Positions 9,450 through 18,223 of a stretch of 64,000 nucleotides of DNA are shown piece by piece (position 1 is the stretch's first letter; every line of letters starts with the position of its first letter). The DNA lies in IMG/VR virus record IMGVR_UViG_3300017971_000006, positions 1-64,000 of that record; one strand, given 5' to 3'. Below the pieces are notes generated by a model. That model was not told where the DNA came from, did not search any database, and was given only the letters and a program-made list of their open reading frames with translations. The position numbers were made by a program, and so were the translations under genes. Origin of the DNA: a virus.

Positions 9450-10687
9450 TGCCGCTCAAGGGTGTAAAAACGTATGAGAGCGAGAGCCCCCTTTATCGCT
9501 CCACCTTCCGTACAACATGGACACAGCCAGAGGGCAGAGTAGGAGCGCACATAATAGAATGCGTGGTAACTGGCCTTAACATGGCGACGTGGACTGTAGA
9601 TGTGGTGTCTAAGTACGACCAGCTGCACTTCATGGATATACAGGTGGCCTCACCGTACCTCCACTCTAATAGAGGAGACGGAGTGTACGTATGCCCGGAG
9701 GTAGGGGCTAAGTGCTATGTGTGCATCCCTAGTGATGGGCCTCCCCCTTTCGTTCTGTGCTTCATAATGCCGATAGAGCAGGTGGACCGAGACGTCCCTG
9801 CAGAGGGTGATGAGGCAGCAGACGAAACGAGCTCAAACACGTTTGCAGGAGGAAGGTCTCGGAGTAAGCCCGGTGACATCGTGATGAGGGGTAGGGATAA
9901 CAACTTCGTTGTTCTGCATAGAGGAGGAGTTCTCCAGATAGGCTCCACAGAGCTGGCGCAGAGGCTGTACATACCGCTGCAGAACCTGGTTGAGGACATC
10001 TCGCAGACGTACAGGCATCACAACACTGGTGGCTCTATCAGCTGGGGTGTTCGCCAAGGAGCACCGGACGACACGCTGCCTACCAGCTACAAGCATACAT
10101 TCAGGCTGTTCGCTAACCAGAGCGAGGCCAGCGTCAGAGTATGTGCCGGAACATTCGACGCCATGGCGGAGCCTGGTGACGGGTGGCAGGAGGACCTAGA
10201 GGAGCTGGAGATAGGTACAGACGACCCAGTGGTGTACGAGCTCACAGTGTCCCCCGAAGGGTTCAACGCTGCTGGAGGAGAGCCGAATAGCACGGCAATA
10301 GACAGCACGAAGCTCCGTTTCTTTATAGACAAGGCTGGTGGCGTGTACCTAGGCTCTAGGTCTAGTGTCTTCCTAGGATTTAAGGGGAAGATAAAGATTG
10401 TTGCAGAGGACGACATCTACATAGAGAGCAAGAAGAACATCACCATCAAGGCTGGCGGTACCATGCGTATTGAGGGCGGTGACGCAATGGACATCAGCTC
10501 TGGTGTGACGAAGATAAACGGAGGCTCCAAGCCGGTAGCCTCCGTTGGCTCTCAGGTGCTGTTCACCACGGTTGCACCCATCCCCATCATCATTGGTGCT
10601 CCCCCCGCTACAACACCGGGAATCATCTCTGCTGGTGCGGTCTTTAGCGCCTCAGTGTCGACGGGTAACCCCACAATCCAAGTCTGA
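9449..10687 (+). CDS. baseplate spike / puncturing protein (gp5/VgrG-like)
   Basis: The N-terminal 110 residues look like the OB-fold of T4 gp5/VgrG-type spike proteins. Residues about 290-360 contain short repeats such as KIKIVAEDDIYIESKKN and ITIKAGGTMRIEG, typical of the intertwined beta-helix of puncturing devices. A hydrophobic, Pro/Ile-rich C-terminus follows. It would sit at the centre of the baseplate and pierce the outer envelope when the sheath contracts. No lysozyme domain is visible. The start overlaps the polymerase stop by one base. Confidence 0.7.
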   Translation: MPLKGVKTYESESPLYRSTFRTTWTQPEGRVGAHIIECVVTGLNMATWTVDVVSKYDQLHFMDIQVASPYLHSNRGDGVYVCPEVGAKCYVCIPSDGPPPFVLCFIMPIEQVDRDVPAEGDEAADETSSNTFAGGRSRSKPGDIVMRGRDNNFVVLHRGGVLQIGSTELAQRLYIPLQNLVEDISQTYRHHNTGGSISWGVRQGAPDDTLPTSYKHTFRLFANQSEASVRVCAGTFDAMAEPGDGWQEDLEELEIGTDDPVVYELTVSPEGFNAAGGEPNSTAIDSTKLRFFIDKAGGVYLGSRSSVFLGFKGKIKIVAEDDIYIESKKNITIKAGGTMRIEGGDAMDISSGVTKINGGSKPVASVGSQVLFTTVAPIPIIIGAPPATTPGIISAGAVFSASVSTGNPTIQV

Positions 10688-10702
10688 GGGAGGAGGTAGA
10701 GC

Positions 10703-11359
10703 ATGGCATTCCCTATGACTCCTCCTTTACAGGGGGAGGTGTCTGGTAACCTCATTGACATGAATGCGGGGCTGGCTGCAGCTGTAGGGTTCCTCTACCC
10801 TCTCGGTGCGCAGATAGACGCGCTCATCTCTCTCGGAATAGGCCCCTTTCAGGCAGACCTCGCCATTCAGTTTGATGCCTCCCTGTCGGCGCAGGCAACC
10901 TTAAGCTTGCAGGTGGGGAACCCTCTAGCTGCTCTGCAGCTGGCCATAGCCGCCGTAGCCCAGCTTCAAGCAGCACTGCAAGCCGCGTTGGCACTGCCTC
11001 CCCTCACGCTGAGCATCGGTGCTGAGCTTGGGGCGTCCGCCGCGCTGGCGGGTGCTCTAGCTGCGAAGCTAGGAGGGCTGCAGGTGGTCATCGAGGCGGC
11101 GCTAGCTGTGAAGATTCCTGCCATGAGGCTGGCCTCGGAGCTTACGGCTAGGCTAAGTGCTGGGCCTGCGTTCTTGATAAGCTTCTCTGGCGACACCCTG
11201 GCAAACGTTGGAAGCGCTGTGCAAACAGACTTCTCGGCGGGAATCACAGACCCAGGGCCCCCCAACTCTATTTCACCAGGAGACCCGGTTACGGGTATCA
11301 TAATGCTAACGAAGGACCCTACAGCTGCAGCGAACATCGGCTTCCTGTTCGGTTTCTAG
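10703..11359 (+). CDS. Ala/Leu-rich putative virion protein, 218 aa
   Basis: A low-complexity protein rich in Ala, Leu and Gly, with long amphipathic helices around residues 60-150 and no charged clusters. GGAGGAGG sits six bases before the ATG at 10703. Its place between the spike gene and other likely virion genes suggests a baseplate or tail component. No family is recognised. Confidence 0.6.
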   Translation: MAFPMTPPLQGEVSGNLIDMNAGLAAAVGFLYPLGAQIDALISLGIGPFQADLAIQFDASLSAQATLSLQVGNPLAALQLAIAAVAQLQAALQAALALPPLTLSIGAELGASAALAGALAAKLGGLQVVIEAALAVKIPAMRLASELTARLSAGPAFLISFSGDTLANVGSAVQTDFSAGITDPGPPNSISPGDPVTGIIMLTKDPTAAANIGFLFGF

Positions 11360-11369
11360 GAGCAACGAC

Positions 11370-13385
11370 ATGGAACTATTCATAGACCCCACACTGACCT
11401 TCGAGCCTCTAGAGAAGCGAGCTGCAGAGGTGGACCTACCTGAGGACCCCAACAAGTGGCCCCACGAGATTCTGCAAGAGCTCTACAAGCAGGTGCCGTA
11501 CATCTCTGACTTCGAGCCACACGTCATGATGGACAAGGTGGACGCGGAGCGCGGGTACGGCTTTGGCCACGTACGCGTGTCTAATCAGACCCAGATGCAG
11601 TACGGAGTTACGCCGGAGGAGGAAGCCTCAGCGGGAGTAAGGGAGGCGCGGATACCTGTCATCATCCGGGAGGGTAGGCTTCTGCCCTTCGACCTCATAG
11701 TGACAGAGGACAGCAAGATGCAGCCTCTTACGGAGGCTAGACTTCGTCAAGCCATCTTCCGCCCCCAGATGTTCGACATAGCATCCAGCACTCCTGGAGA
11801 CCAGTCTCTCATCTCACAGCTGTACCCACCGTACCGTGACAGCGCCCATCTGGGAGGAGGCATGGTTGTCACGAAGGAGGGCTCTGCGAAGAGAGCTTCT
11901 ATCCTTGAGGCCATCCTTCCCACCATTAACAGCACAGACCATCAAGAGTTCATGAAGGCGGCCAGCGACCCGCACGTACAAGCAGCATTCGTAAGGAATG
12001 CCGAGGCTGCGTTCGCTCCCTTCAACGTGCTCTACCGACATACCCCTCTTCCCCTGCAGAAGGTGGCCGATGTAATGGCTAGCTCCCTCTCACCGAGCGT
12101 TGTCCAGGTTGTTAGGGTAGAGGGGGGCTACAAGGTAAAAGAGGCCACACACGCAGCGTGGCTCCCTGTTGAGGAGATTGTTGGCAGGAAGGACATCATC
12201 GAGAGGTACGGCACCAAGGTGGCCATGGAGGCGGACATGTCTGGAGCCGTTACCATGGCTGATGGAGCCGAGTCTGTTGCGGAGCAGGGGGACGAGGACA
12301 TGGGAGGTATGGCGCCCATCTCGGACTTCGGGCTGTACAAGGTTCAGACTGTAGAGGGTGACGAGCTAGTAGGCTACGTAATCCCTCACCTTCTTGATGT
12401 GGACGGTACGCCTGTCCCTCTAGCTCTGTTTACCAACGGCTCTCAAGCTGCAGTGCAGGGGAGCATATCTGGTGTTCCAGCCGCCGAGGGGGCAGAGCTT
12501 CCTACGGCCGACAAGCCGGCAGGGTACGGTTCCTTCTTCTCTGACGTCGGTGATGAGGTGGTAGCTACGGTACCCATGGAGGTTAAGGGCTCGTTCTCCG
12601 ACATAGAGCAGGGAGAGCCGGATACGTTCGCAGCAACCACATTCGCCGGTAGGGAGATACTCGTCTCACTGCAGCCTAACATTCAGGCGGTTGTCGGGAC
12701 AGAGGACGGGAAGATGCTTGTCCCAGCCCACTTCAAGTGGCTCCCTCTAGCTAAGGCAGGGGCTACTGCGCTTCTCTCTGAAGAGGACGAAGCAGAGATG
12801 AAGACGTCCTCTGTGTACGACCCAAGCACCATAGAGATACGCTCTGGTGGTCCCAACGACTTCTATGTATCCGGACCTTATGTAGACAAGCTAGCGTACG
12901 ACCAGCGCAACTCCTTATCTATAGACGACGCTATGTTCCTGCTCGCAGGATTGGGGGTAGAGCAAGGATTTGGGGCAACAAAGCTAGCCGAGTCTATCTC
13001 TGCCTCTAGCCCGATAGCAGTAAAGGCAGGTAGGCCCTTAGGTAACGCCGTCGAGCTTAGAAAAGAGGCCATGGCGCGCGCCAAGAAGAAGCTCGCTAGC
13101 CTTCCTAAGGTACGGTCGTACCTCTTCAAAGAGGCTGCCGTAATCCCAGACCCAGGTGCGGTGGATACCGTGCTCTCTCTAGGGTTCATCAACCCAGAGA
13201 ACCTGATGACGTTTGTGAGCTATCTCCCCACCCTTGAGACAGCACAGAAGAGACTGTGCGAGCTTCTTCTAGCAGCTAGAGTAGGCATGGAGGACATCCC
13301 TGTTAGTGCTCTAGAGAGAGCTGTGCGCTCGGTGGAGGAGGCTATCGAGGGGCTCAAGACACTCTGCTTTCAGGGGCCTAGCTAG
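11370..13385 (+). CDS. putative virion structural protein, 671 aa
   Basis: A large acidic protein that begins MELFIDPTLTFEPLEKRAAE. It has an N-terminal alpha/beta region, a middle part rich in short beta strands and Gly, and an Ala/Lys-rich C-terminus. AGGAGCAACGAC precedes the ATG. It lies between the spike and a putative small terminase, so a baseplate or head-related role is likely by position only. The portal protein was not found in this window and this is one candidate of suitable size, but I see no portal signature. Confidence 0.6.
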   Translation: MELFIDPTLTFEPLEKRAAEVDLPEDPNKWPHEILQELYKQVPYISDFEPHVMMDKVDAERGYGFGHVRVSNQTQMQYGVTPEEEASAGVREARIPVIIREGRLLPFDLIVTEDSKMQPLTEARLRQAIFRPQMFDIASSTPGDQSLISQLYPPYRDSAHLGGGMVVTKEGSAKRASILEAILPTINSTDHQEFMKAASDPHVQAAFVRNAEAAFAPFNVLYRHTPLPLQKVADVMASSLSPSVVQVVRVEGGYKVKEATHAAWLPVEEIVGRKDIIERYGTKVAMEADMSGAVTMADGAESVAEQGDEDMGGMAPISDFGLYKVQTVEGDELVGYVIPHLLDVDGTPVPLALFTNGSQAAVQGSISGVPAAEGAELPTADKPAGYGSFFSDVGDEVVATVPMEVKGSFSDIEQGEPDTFAATTFAGREILVSLQPNIQAVVGTEDGKMLVPAHFKWLPLAKAGATALLSEEDEAEMKTSSVYDPSTIEIRSGGPNDFYVSGPYVDKLAYDQRNSLSIDDAMFLLAGLGVEQGFGATKLAESISASSPIAVKAGRPLGNAVELRKEAMARAKKKLASLPKVRSYLFKEAAVIPDPGAVDTVLSLGFINPENLMTFVSYLPTLETAQKRLCELLLAARVGMEDIPVSALERAVRSVEEAIEGLKTLCFQGPS

Positions 13386-13430
13386 TAAAAGTCCTGGACT
13401 GCGCTACTCTACGTGCGTTACCTATAGACT

Positions 13431-14375
13431 GTGGCCCTAAGACGCAGTCCATGTGAGCTCTATATCCGTTCGTTGGTGTGCCACCCTAAGAGGTACACCA
13501 ACGACCGTATACGGGAGATTGTACGGTCCAAGGGGCTTGACTACATTGGAGGACCCTACGTAGACAGGCTACGCGCAGGATGCGCTCCCCCGAGACCGTT
13601 CTACCCGTTTAACAAGAACCACTCGCGCTCCAATCGCTTTCTTGTGAAGGAGGGGTTGACTCCCATCTTTCAACCTAAGACAGCGATGAAGCTGGCTAAC
13701 GCAATACTGAAGGACCCGTCTGCTAAGGAGATTGTAGAGTCCTCACTGATAGCCAGACAAGAGCACGCGTGGATAGTATCTTTGCTTAAGAGGAACGGCA
13801 TTCACGTATCTGTGGAGGCCGTAAAGCTGTACAAGAAGTTTTACTTCAACATAGATGTTCTTGACTCCTCCGAGGTGAAGGCTTTGCTAGAGCTACGGGC
13901 ATCTGCAGAGCCCAGCGATGACCCTGATGAGCAGGCGTTGCAGAGACATCTGTCATTAGCCAGGAAGTCGGACCCTAGGAGGCTAGCCTCTAGAAGCGCG
14001 ATATCCCCTCTTGCTGGGGTGATGCACCAGATGCGCTTTGGCATAGTTCCGGGCTCTGTAGAGCTGGCTAACCTTGCAGCGGCGTCTAGAGTTGCGGCAA
14101 CGGTGCAGGTGCTAGACTCGTGTCTATCGGGAGCCGCAGAGAGAGCCAGAGATTTCTCCATCGTGGCAAAGACCATGACAGATATCCTAGAGACCGTAGG
14201 AAGCCCGGAGGAGGAGCTGCAGAGGAGCTTACAGCAGCTATCGCTAAGGACAGAGCGAGAGGACATACCAACGATAAAGCAGCTGTCTGGGGGTAATCAC
14301 ACCGTGGATATACAGCCCGCCACAACTGCGCAGGCTGCGGAGGGTGTGGTAGTCATAGGAGAGGAAGATGAGTGA
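13431..14375 (+). CDS. DNA-binding-like protein upstream of terminase (candidate small terminase)
   Basis: A 314-residue protein with a basic N-terminus and helical segments around residues 75-150 that could form HTH units, including an IVSLLKRNGIHVSVEAVK region. A Glu-rich helical C-terminus follows. It starts at GTG, with no clear ribosome-binding site and the bases CTATAG three bases upstream. It ends inside the start of the next gene, and the large terminase lies two genes downstream, the usual place for a small terminase. The function is an inference from position. Confidence 0.5.
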   Translation: MALRRSPCELYIRSLVCHPKRYTNDRIREIVRSKGLDYIGGPYVDRLRAGCAPPRPFYPFNKNHSRSNRFLVKEGLTPIFQPKTAMKLANAILKDPSAKEIVESSLIARQEHAWIVSLLKRNGIHVSVEAVKLYKKFYFNIDVLDSSEVKALLELRASAEPSDDPDEQALQRHLSLARKSDPRRLASRSAISPLAGVMHQMRFGIVPGSVELANLAAASRVAATVQVLDSCLSGAAERARDFSIVAKTMTDILETVGSPEEELQRSLQQLSLRTEREDIPTIKQLSGGNHTVDIQPATTAQAAEGVVVIGEEDE

Positions 14376-14820
14376 GCGCACAGTAGTTCTATCAGAGGTT
14401 ACGGATGACGATGCGAAGCAGCAGCATCAGCTAGAGCGTGAAAGGGTGGGTAACGTGAGCATGGATGGCATAGAGAAAGCCGTACCCAAGTTCAACAGGG
14501 AGGAGGGGTACACCACCTTCATCGCTGAGTACGCTGTGAGGGGGGATGACCTGGTATTCCACTTCTACCTAACACCAGAGCTAGATGCAGAGCCCAAGGA
14601 CGGACCGGTGGCCGTGTATTGGATGCGAACCTTCCCGTCCGTGCTAGATGCGACAGCACAGAGCTTCTTCAACGCTACCGCTCCGAGGTTACAGGCGAAG
14701 TACACTCAGGAGCTTCAATCTTGGTGGCTTCTTGCTCAGGGCTTTGGGATGGCGATTGACCCGGAGAAGCTGGCTTTGTCCTTTCTGGAGAAGCTGGACG
14801 GTTGCTTAGACGAAGCTTGA
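14368..14820 (+). CDS. hypothetical protein, 150 aa
   Basis: An acidic alpha/beta protein that starts MSERTVVLSEVTDDD and ends with a helical segment. The ATG overlaps the end of the previous gene by eight bases, with GGAGAGGAAG upstream. It lies between a putative small terminase and the large terminase. No recognisable family. Confidence 0.6.
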   Translation: MSERTVVLSEVTDDDAKQQHQLERERVGNVSMDGIEKAVPKFNREEGYTTFIAEYAVRGDDLVFHFYLTPELDAEPKDGPVAVYWMRTFPSVLDATAQSFFNATAPRLQAKYTQELQSWWLLAQGFGMAIDPEKLALSFLEKLDGCLDEA

Positions 14821-14843
14821 GCGTAGCCGCAACACCTATATGC

Positions 14844-14907
14844 CCTCGTACATACTGTATTCTCGCCTTAAGAGAGTGCTCCTTAAGGAACAGACGGATG
14901 TACGAGG
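14844..14907 (+). repeat. nested inverted repeat upstream of the terminase gene
   Basis: Outer arms CCTCGTACAT (14844-14853) and ATGTACGAGG (14898-14907) are a perfect 10-bp inverted repeat. Inside it, CCTTAAG (14866-14872) pairs with CTTAAGG (14882-14888). The rest of the 14821-15044 gap holds no convincing plus-strand gene. There is no U-tract, so this is not a standard terminator. It could be a protein-binding site, a packaging-related site or an RNA structure controlling terminase expression. Confidence 0.6.
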
Positions 14908-15044
14908 ACAATATCTTTCTGTTAGGGGGCTGGCGCAGAAGAGAGATTGTTACCACATCATCCTCCTGCACCCACCCACCTAGAGTGTCTGGTACCGCTC
15001 TGTCTATGGAGCCGTAAAGCTCCTGCACAACCTCCTCGTCTACC

Positions 15045-16829
15045 ATGTCGTCATTATCACACACCCCAGATATACGTTGCTCCTCATCTAAGATTGCCAA
15101 CCCGTACGGCGGGGTACCGGACAACGTCATATGGACACCAGAGGATGAGGTAGGCACCCCCCTTGTGATGGATATGAGCGAGGTGGGGGAGCTTAAGGAC
15201 CTGAGCCTGTACCCCTCGGAGTTTACAGAGTTTGCGTTCTACATGCCCGTTACAGGAGGAGGGTACGCGCCATTCTCCTTTGAGGGTCGCAGGCACATGT
15301 ACCGGTGCTACGACACGCCCGCAAAAAGGATACTTCTATTCTGCGGGAGACAAGTGGAGAAGAGCACCCTGCTCGGTAACCGTGCTCTTTGCTACATGTG
15401 CCTTAGACCCGCTAGCCGCATTCTGTACGTGTCTCCCTCGGCGACACAGACAGTGACGTTCTCTAACGACAGAATCAAAGAGCCAATAGAGACGAGCCCC
15501 GTTCTTCGCAAATTCACCACAAGGATGCTGTCTCAGACAATCCTAGCGAAGCAGTTCTTAAACAGGTCCATCATCACCATGCGTTACGCGTTCCTCAACG
15601 CAGACCGTGCGCGTGGTATTCCAGCTACAACTCTTCTGCTTGATGAGTTTCAAGACATCCTGTCCGACAACATACCGGTAATAGAGCAATGCCTCTCCCA
15701 CGCAGACAAGGATGTAAAGGTTCAGATATACGCGGGTACCCCGAAGAGCCTAGACAACAACCTAGAGGTGTACCGAGCTAAGTACTCTACACAGGGAGAG
15801 TGGGTAGTACCCTGCGACAGCTGCGGCAATGAGGGCTCCTTCAGGTACTGGAACGTGCTGGGTGAGAAGAACATAGCTCGCAAAGGGCTGTCATGCGAGA
15901 GATGCGGGAAGCTGATAAACCCCATGCATCCGGACGCTCAGTGGGCGCGCATGGTGGAGCACGCGCCCTTTGAGTCTTACCGAATACCCCAGCTGATGGT
16001 CCCATGGGTGGCGTGGGACGAGATAATGCTGAACTACGAGCGGTACCCTCGTGCGCAGTTCTACAACGAGGTGCTAGGCATCAGCTACGACTCGGGATTA
16101 CGCCCTCTTACAATCGGACAGCTTCAAGAGGTGTGCAATGAGGACGTGCTCATGGTGGACGCCGAAGAGTACATCGGTCTGGGAGCGAGCCAGCCCATCT
16201 TCATGGGGATTGACTGGGGGACAGGAGAGGGCACCTACACGGTTGTGACACTGGGCACCTACGTAGACATGAAGTTCCGCATCTTCTACGCACGTAGGTT
16301 CACAGGTGCAGCAACCTCGCCCTCTGTACAGATGGAGATTATCTATCAGCTGATAGACCGGTACAACGTACGCTTGGTGGGGGTAGACTACGGTGGTGGT
16401 TTCGACCGTAACGACCTGCTTATGCGCAGGTACGGCCCCTCTAGAATATTCAAGTATCAGTACGCCGCACGCTCTAGAAGAAAGCTTCTATGGAATGGGG
16501 AGCTTAACCGCTACATCGCCCATCGAACAGAGGTGATGAGCGACATCTTCAACGCCATCAAGAAAGGGCTGTGTGAGCTACCTTGCTGGGAGGACTGGAA
16601 GGACCCGTTTGGGCAGGACATGCTCAACATCTTCAGCGAGTATAACAAGGTAATACGGATGATTGTCTACAAGAACCACAAAGGCTCTCCAGACGATACA
16701 TTCCATTCCATCCTTTACTGCTGGCTCGCATCCATGCTTCTGATAAAGAGACCAGACATCATCGTCCCTCGTAAGGAGGAGGACGTTAAGATGAACAACG
16801 ACATGGAGCATGAATTTGAGATTTACTAG
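15045..16829 (+). CDS. terminase large subunit
   Basis: A 594-residue packaging motor. The ATPase part has Walker A GRQVEKST at 101-108 and Walker B TTLLLDEFQD near 195-204. Two Cys pairs (CDSC near 257, CERC near 284) form a likely zinc site. The RNase H-like nuclease part has GIDWGTGEG (Asp390), VGVDYGGGFD (Asp448) and SPDDTFHS near the C-terminus as the metal-binding Asp set. The start is uncertain. ATG 15045 lacks a ribosome-binding site, and the first 15 or so codons use rarer triplets than the rest. The reliable protein begins around residue 16. Confidence 0.92.
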   Translation: MSSLSHTPDIRCSSSKIANPYGGVPDNVIWTPEDEVGTPLVMDMSEVGELKDLSLYPSEFTEFAFYMPVTGGGYAPFSFEGRRHMYRCYDTPAKRILLFCGRQVEKSTLLGNRALCYMCLRPASRILYVSPSATQTVTFSNDRIKEPIETSPVLRKFTTRMLSQTILAKQFLNRSIITMRYAFLNADRARGIPATTLLLDEFQDILSDNIPVIEQCLSHADKDVKVQIYAGTPKSLDNNLEVYRAKYSTQGEWVVPCDSCGNEGSFRYWNVLGEKNIARKGLSCERCGKLINPMHPDAQWARMVEHAPFESYRIPQLMVPWVAWDEIMLNYERYPRAQFYNEVLGISYDSGLRPLTIGQLQEVCNEDVLMVDAEEYIGLGASQPIFMGIDWGTGEGTYTVVTLGTYVDMKFRIFYARRFTGAATSPSVQMEIIYQLIDRYNVRLVGVDYGGGFDRNDLLMRRYGPSRIFKYQYAARSRRKLLWNGELNRYIAHRTEVMSDIFNAIKKGLCELPCWEDWKDPFGQDMLNIFSEYNKVIRMIVYKNHKGSPDDTFHSILYCWLASMLLIKRPDIIVPRKEEDVKMNNDMEHEFEIY

Positions 16830-16830
16830 G

Positions 16831-16859
16831 TGAAAGTATCCCGCACATGTAGGTATAAG
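16831..16859 (+). promoter_or_regulatory. phage-type promoter TGAAAG-N17-TATAAG
   Basis: A perfect match to the consensus seen six times on the minus strand: TGAAAG at 16831-16836, 17 bases, TATAAG at 16854-16859. It lies just after the terminase stop and 18 bases before the first small gene of the 16.9-30 kb block, which it probably transcribes. Confidence 0.65.
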
Positions 16860-16876
16860 AGGGGTGGAGCTAGTAA

Positions 16877-17086
16877 ATGAGTAAGACAAAGTCATGCAGT
16901 GAGTGCAAGCATCTTTTCCAACTGGGAAGGCGTGATGCCTGTGTAGATGCTCTAATCATCATCAACCATGACACATCCAGGGGTGTACCAGACTGGTGTC
17001 CGTTGCTGCATCCAGATAGGGATAAAGAGCTCGACCCTAAAGCTCTGGTGCTAGATTGCACGCCAGGAAAGGAGATAAAGCGATGA
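16877..17086 (+). CDS. small Cys-rich protein, 69 aa
   Basis: A short basic protein with CSECKHLF near the N-terminus and two further Cys (DACVD, DWCPLL), likely to bind one zinc. GGAGCTAGTAA precedes the ATG. It is the first gene after the promoter at 16831-16859 and overlaps the start of the following kinase gene. Confidence 0.65.
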   Translation: MSKTKSCSECKHLFQLGRRDACVDALIIINHDTSRGVPDWCPLLHPDRDKELDPKALVLDCTPGKEIKR

Positions 17087-17550
17087 AGGTAGTGGTGTTG
17101 AGGGGTATCAGTGGGAGTGGGAAGTCAACGTTGGCCCGTAGTAGGGCCAACATGCTGAGCAAAGGAGTAGGAAGAAAGGTGGCTATTGTGGGCGCCGACC
17201 TCATCATGGAGGAGCTCCATCGTGGAGAGTTCGTAAAGACATCGTTGCATCGGTGCCACATTATTTGCTTCAAAAGATTCTTGGACATACTGATGGAGGG
17301 AGAGACAGACACCATATTCGTGGACAACACGAACACACGGGTGCAGGAGGCAAGCCCTTACGTAATAGCTTCGGAAGCTTACGGGGCGGAGGTTGAGGTG
17401 ATTACCTTGGTGTGCCCTCCGGAGGAGGCGTGGGAGCGGTCGCGCAACGTGAACGACGCATCCGTCATTCTAGACCAGTACACCAGGCTGATGAGCGAGC
17501 CCACACCTCCCTACTGGAAGAGGGAGACGGTGTTTACTCACGACACATGA
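17083..17550 (+). CDS. P-loop kinase, AAA_33 / polynucleotide-kinase-like
   Basis: A 155-residue protein starting at the ATG at 17083, preceded by AAAGGAG. Walker A is GISGSGKST near residue 8, GADLIMEELHR near 45 fits the substrate-binding region, and FVDNTNTR near 90 is the Walker-B-like motif of T4 Pnk kinase domains and AAA_33 ATPases. It probably phosphorylates a nucleic-acid 5' end or a small substrate. There is no phosphatase domain. A longer in-frame start at 17056 lacks support. Confidence 0.8.
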   Translation: MKVVVLRGISGSGKSTLARSRANMLSKGVGRKVAIVGADLIMEELHRGEFVKTSLHRCHIICFKRFLDILMEGETDTIFVDNTNTRVQEASPYVIASEAYGAEVEVITLVCPPEEAWERSRNVNDASVILDQYTRLMSEPTPPYWKRETVFTHDT

Positions 17551-17556
17551 GGAGCT

Positions 17557-17721
17557 ATGCACTTCTGTCAAAACGAGATGTTCGCTCTCATGATGGCCGT
17601 TCCGGGCATCATGTGGATGTGGTTTAAGGTAAAGATGCTGTGGGCGCAGTGTACGCGTAAGGCGGCTCCCAGCCAAGAGGACGCAAGAGCGGTGGTGCAC
17701 AAGAGAGAGGAAGACGGTTGA
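17557..17721 (+). CDS. small membrane protein, 54 aa
   Basis: ATG at 17557 follows GAGGAG that overlaps the stop of the kinase gene. Residues 8-29 (MFALMMAVPGIMWMWFKVKM) form one membrane segment rich in Met and Trp, followed by a charged tail that ends REEDG. The role is unknown. It is the last protein gene before the structured-RNA region. Confidence 0.65.
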   Translation: MHFCQNEMFALMMAVPGIMWMWFKVKMLWAQCTRKAAPSQEDARAVVHKREEDG

Positions 17722-17818
17722 TTTCGTCTCTCTTCTAGGATAGTACTGGAGTACATGCTGCACCTTTTAACAACAAGGCAGGCGGGCCAAGTTGCTACTG
17801 CTGGTGTAGTGTGTACCC

Positions 17819-17887
17819 GCCGTTACCTAGGAAGGGCCAAGGGGAGTAATGACCCCCTACGCGAGGGTTCGAGTCCCTCTAATGGCA
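17819..17887 (+). tRNA. tRNA-like gene with an AGTAATGAC anticodon-loop region
   Basis: Acceptor arms GCCGTTA and TAATGGC pair over seven bases (one G-U), and the T arm GAGGG-TTCGAGT-CCCTC is canonical. The anticodon arm reads GGGG-AGTAATGAC-CCCC. A 7-base loop GTAATGA would be closed by an A.C mismatch and give anticodon AAU. Otherwise the loop has nine bases. The D arm is very short (loop about five bases) and the total is 69 bases. No CCA is encoded. The core GGAGTAATGACCC recurs in the minus-strand tRNA-like gene at 22307-22380. Confidence 0.55.
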
Positions 17888-18055
17888 CAGCCTACAGCTC
17901 AGCACCGGAGGATGGGCTAGCGCGCGCAAGGGATTCCCTAAAACAGTACAGGTGCCGGGACAGGAGGAGAACGTCTCTCTACGGAGAAGCGCCTCCTGCT
18001 CGTTATGGGGGCCTCCACCTCACGTGGGATTGGCCAATCTTAAAGGCCCCCGCCT
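17888..18055 (+). ncRNA. structured non-coding RNA between two tRNA-like genes
   Basis: No credible protein frame. CAGGAGG (17961-17967) pairs with CCTCCTG (17992-17998). GGGGGCCT (18007-18014) pairs with AGGCCCCC (18044-18051) and encloses two small hairpins, one of them the palindrome GATTGGCCAATC. GCACC upstream can pair with GGTGC near 17951. The dense pairing, and the position between two tRNA-like genes and ahead of a terminator, suggest a processed RNA. The class is not recognised. The bases 17722-17818 in front show only a GGCGGG/CCCGCC pair. Confidence 0.4.
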
Positions 18056-18126
18056 CCGTCTGTGGGACTGGTTGTCACAGGAGCCCTTATAAGACTCTGT
18101 TCCTGGTTCGATTCCAGGCAGACGGA
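18056..18126 (+). tRNA. tRNA-like gene, likely Ile(UAU), atypical architecture
   Basis: Acceptor CCGTCTG/CAGACGG is fully paired over seven bases, and the T arm CCTGG-TTCGATT-CCAGG is canonical. The anticodon loop CTTATAA has U33, anticodon UAU and A37, which would read the rare AUA codon. Its stem GAGCC/GACTC has one C.A mismatch and can be lengthened by ACA/TGT. The D loop is only about five bases (GAC-TGGTT-GTC). The discriminator is A, and the bases CAA rather than CCA follow. The long anticodon arm with a minimal D loop is unusual. Confidence 0.6.
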
Positions 18127-18127
18127 C

Positions 18128-18223
18128 AATGTCGGCAGGGTATGAAAAAAGCACATCTCTTTACCTTCTAAAGGTAGACGATCCCCTGGACGTAGCTTTC
18201 AGCTAGAGTGTGAATCCGACATT
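18128..18223 (+). ncRNA. structured RNA closed by an 8-bp stem, CUA-containing hairpin loop
   Basis: AATGTCGG (18128-18135) pairs perfectly with CCGACATT (18216-18223). Inside, TTTACC-TTCTAAA-GGTAGA is a 6-bp hairpin whose 7-base loop resembles an anticodon loop with U33, CUA and A37. TAGCT-TTC-AGCTA forms a second hairpin. There is no T arm with TTCRA, so this is not a standard tRNA. It precedes the terminator at 18241, so it probably ends a processed RNA transcript. Confidence 0.4.

Noticed and set aside
2010-13427. CTATAG three bases before the starts at 2019 and 13431 as a late promoter
   Set aside because: Only two cases, without a shared upstream box at fixed distance, and too close to the start codon for a normal -10.
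17755-18171. Plus-strand frame of 138 residues over the tRNA-like region
   Set aside because: It runs through two T arms and perfect stem pairs; the product is Arg/Pro/Gly-rich with no protein-like pattern.
18128-18223. Amber-suppressor or pyrrolysine-type tRNA
   Set aside because: The hairpin loop UUCUAAA and the 6-bp stem look right, but no T arm with TTCRA and no standard D arm can be formed, so I list it only as a structured RNA.
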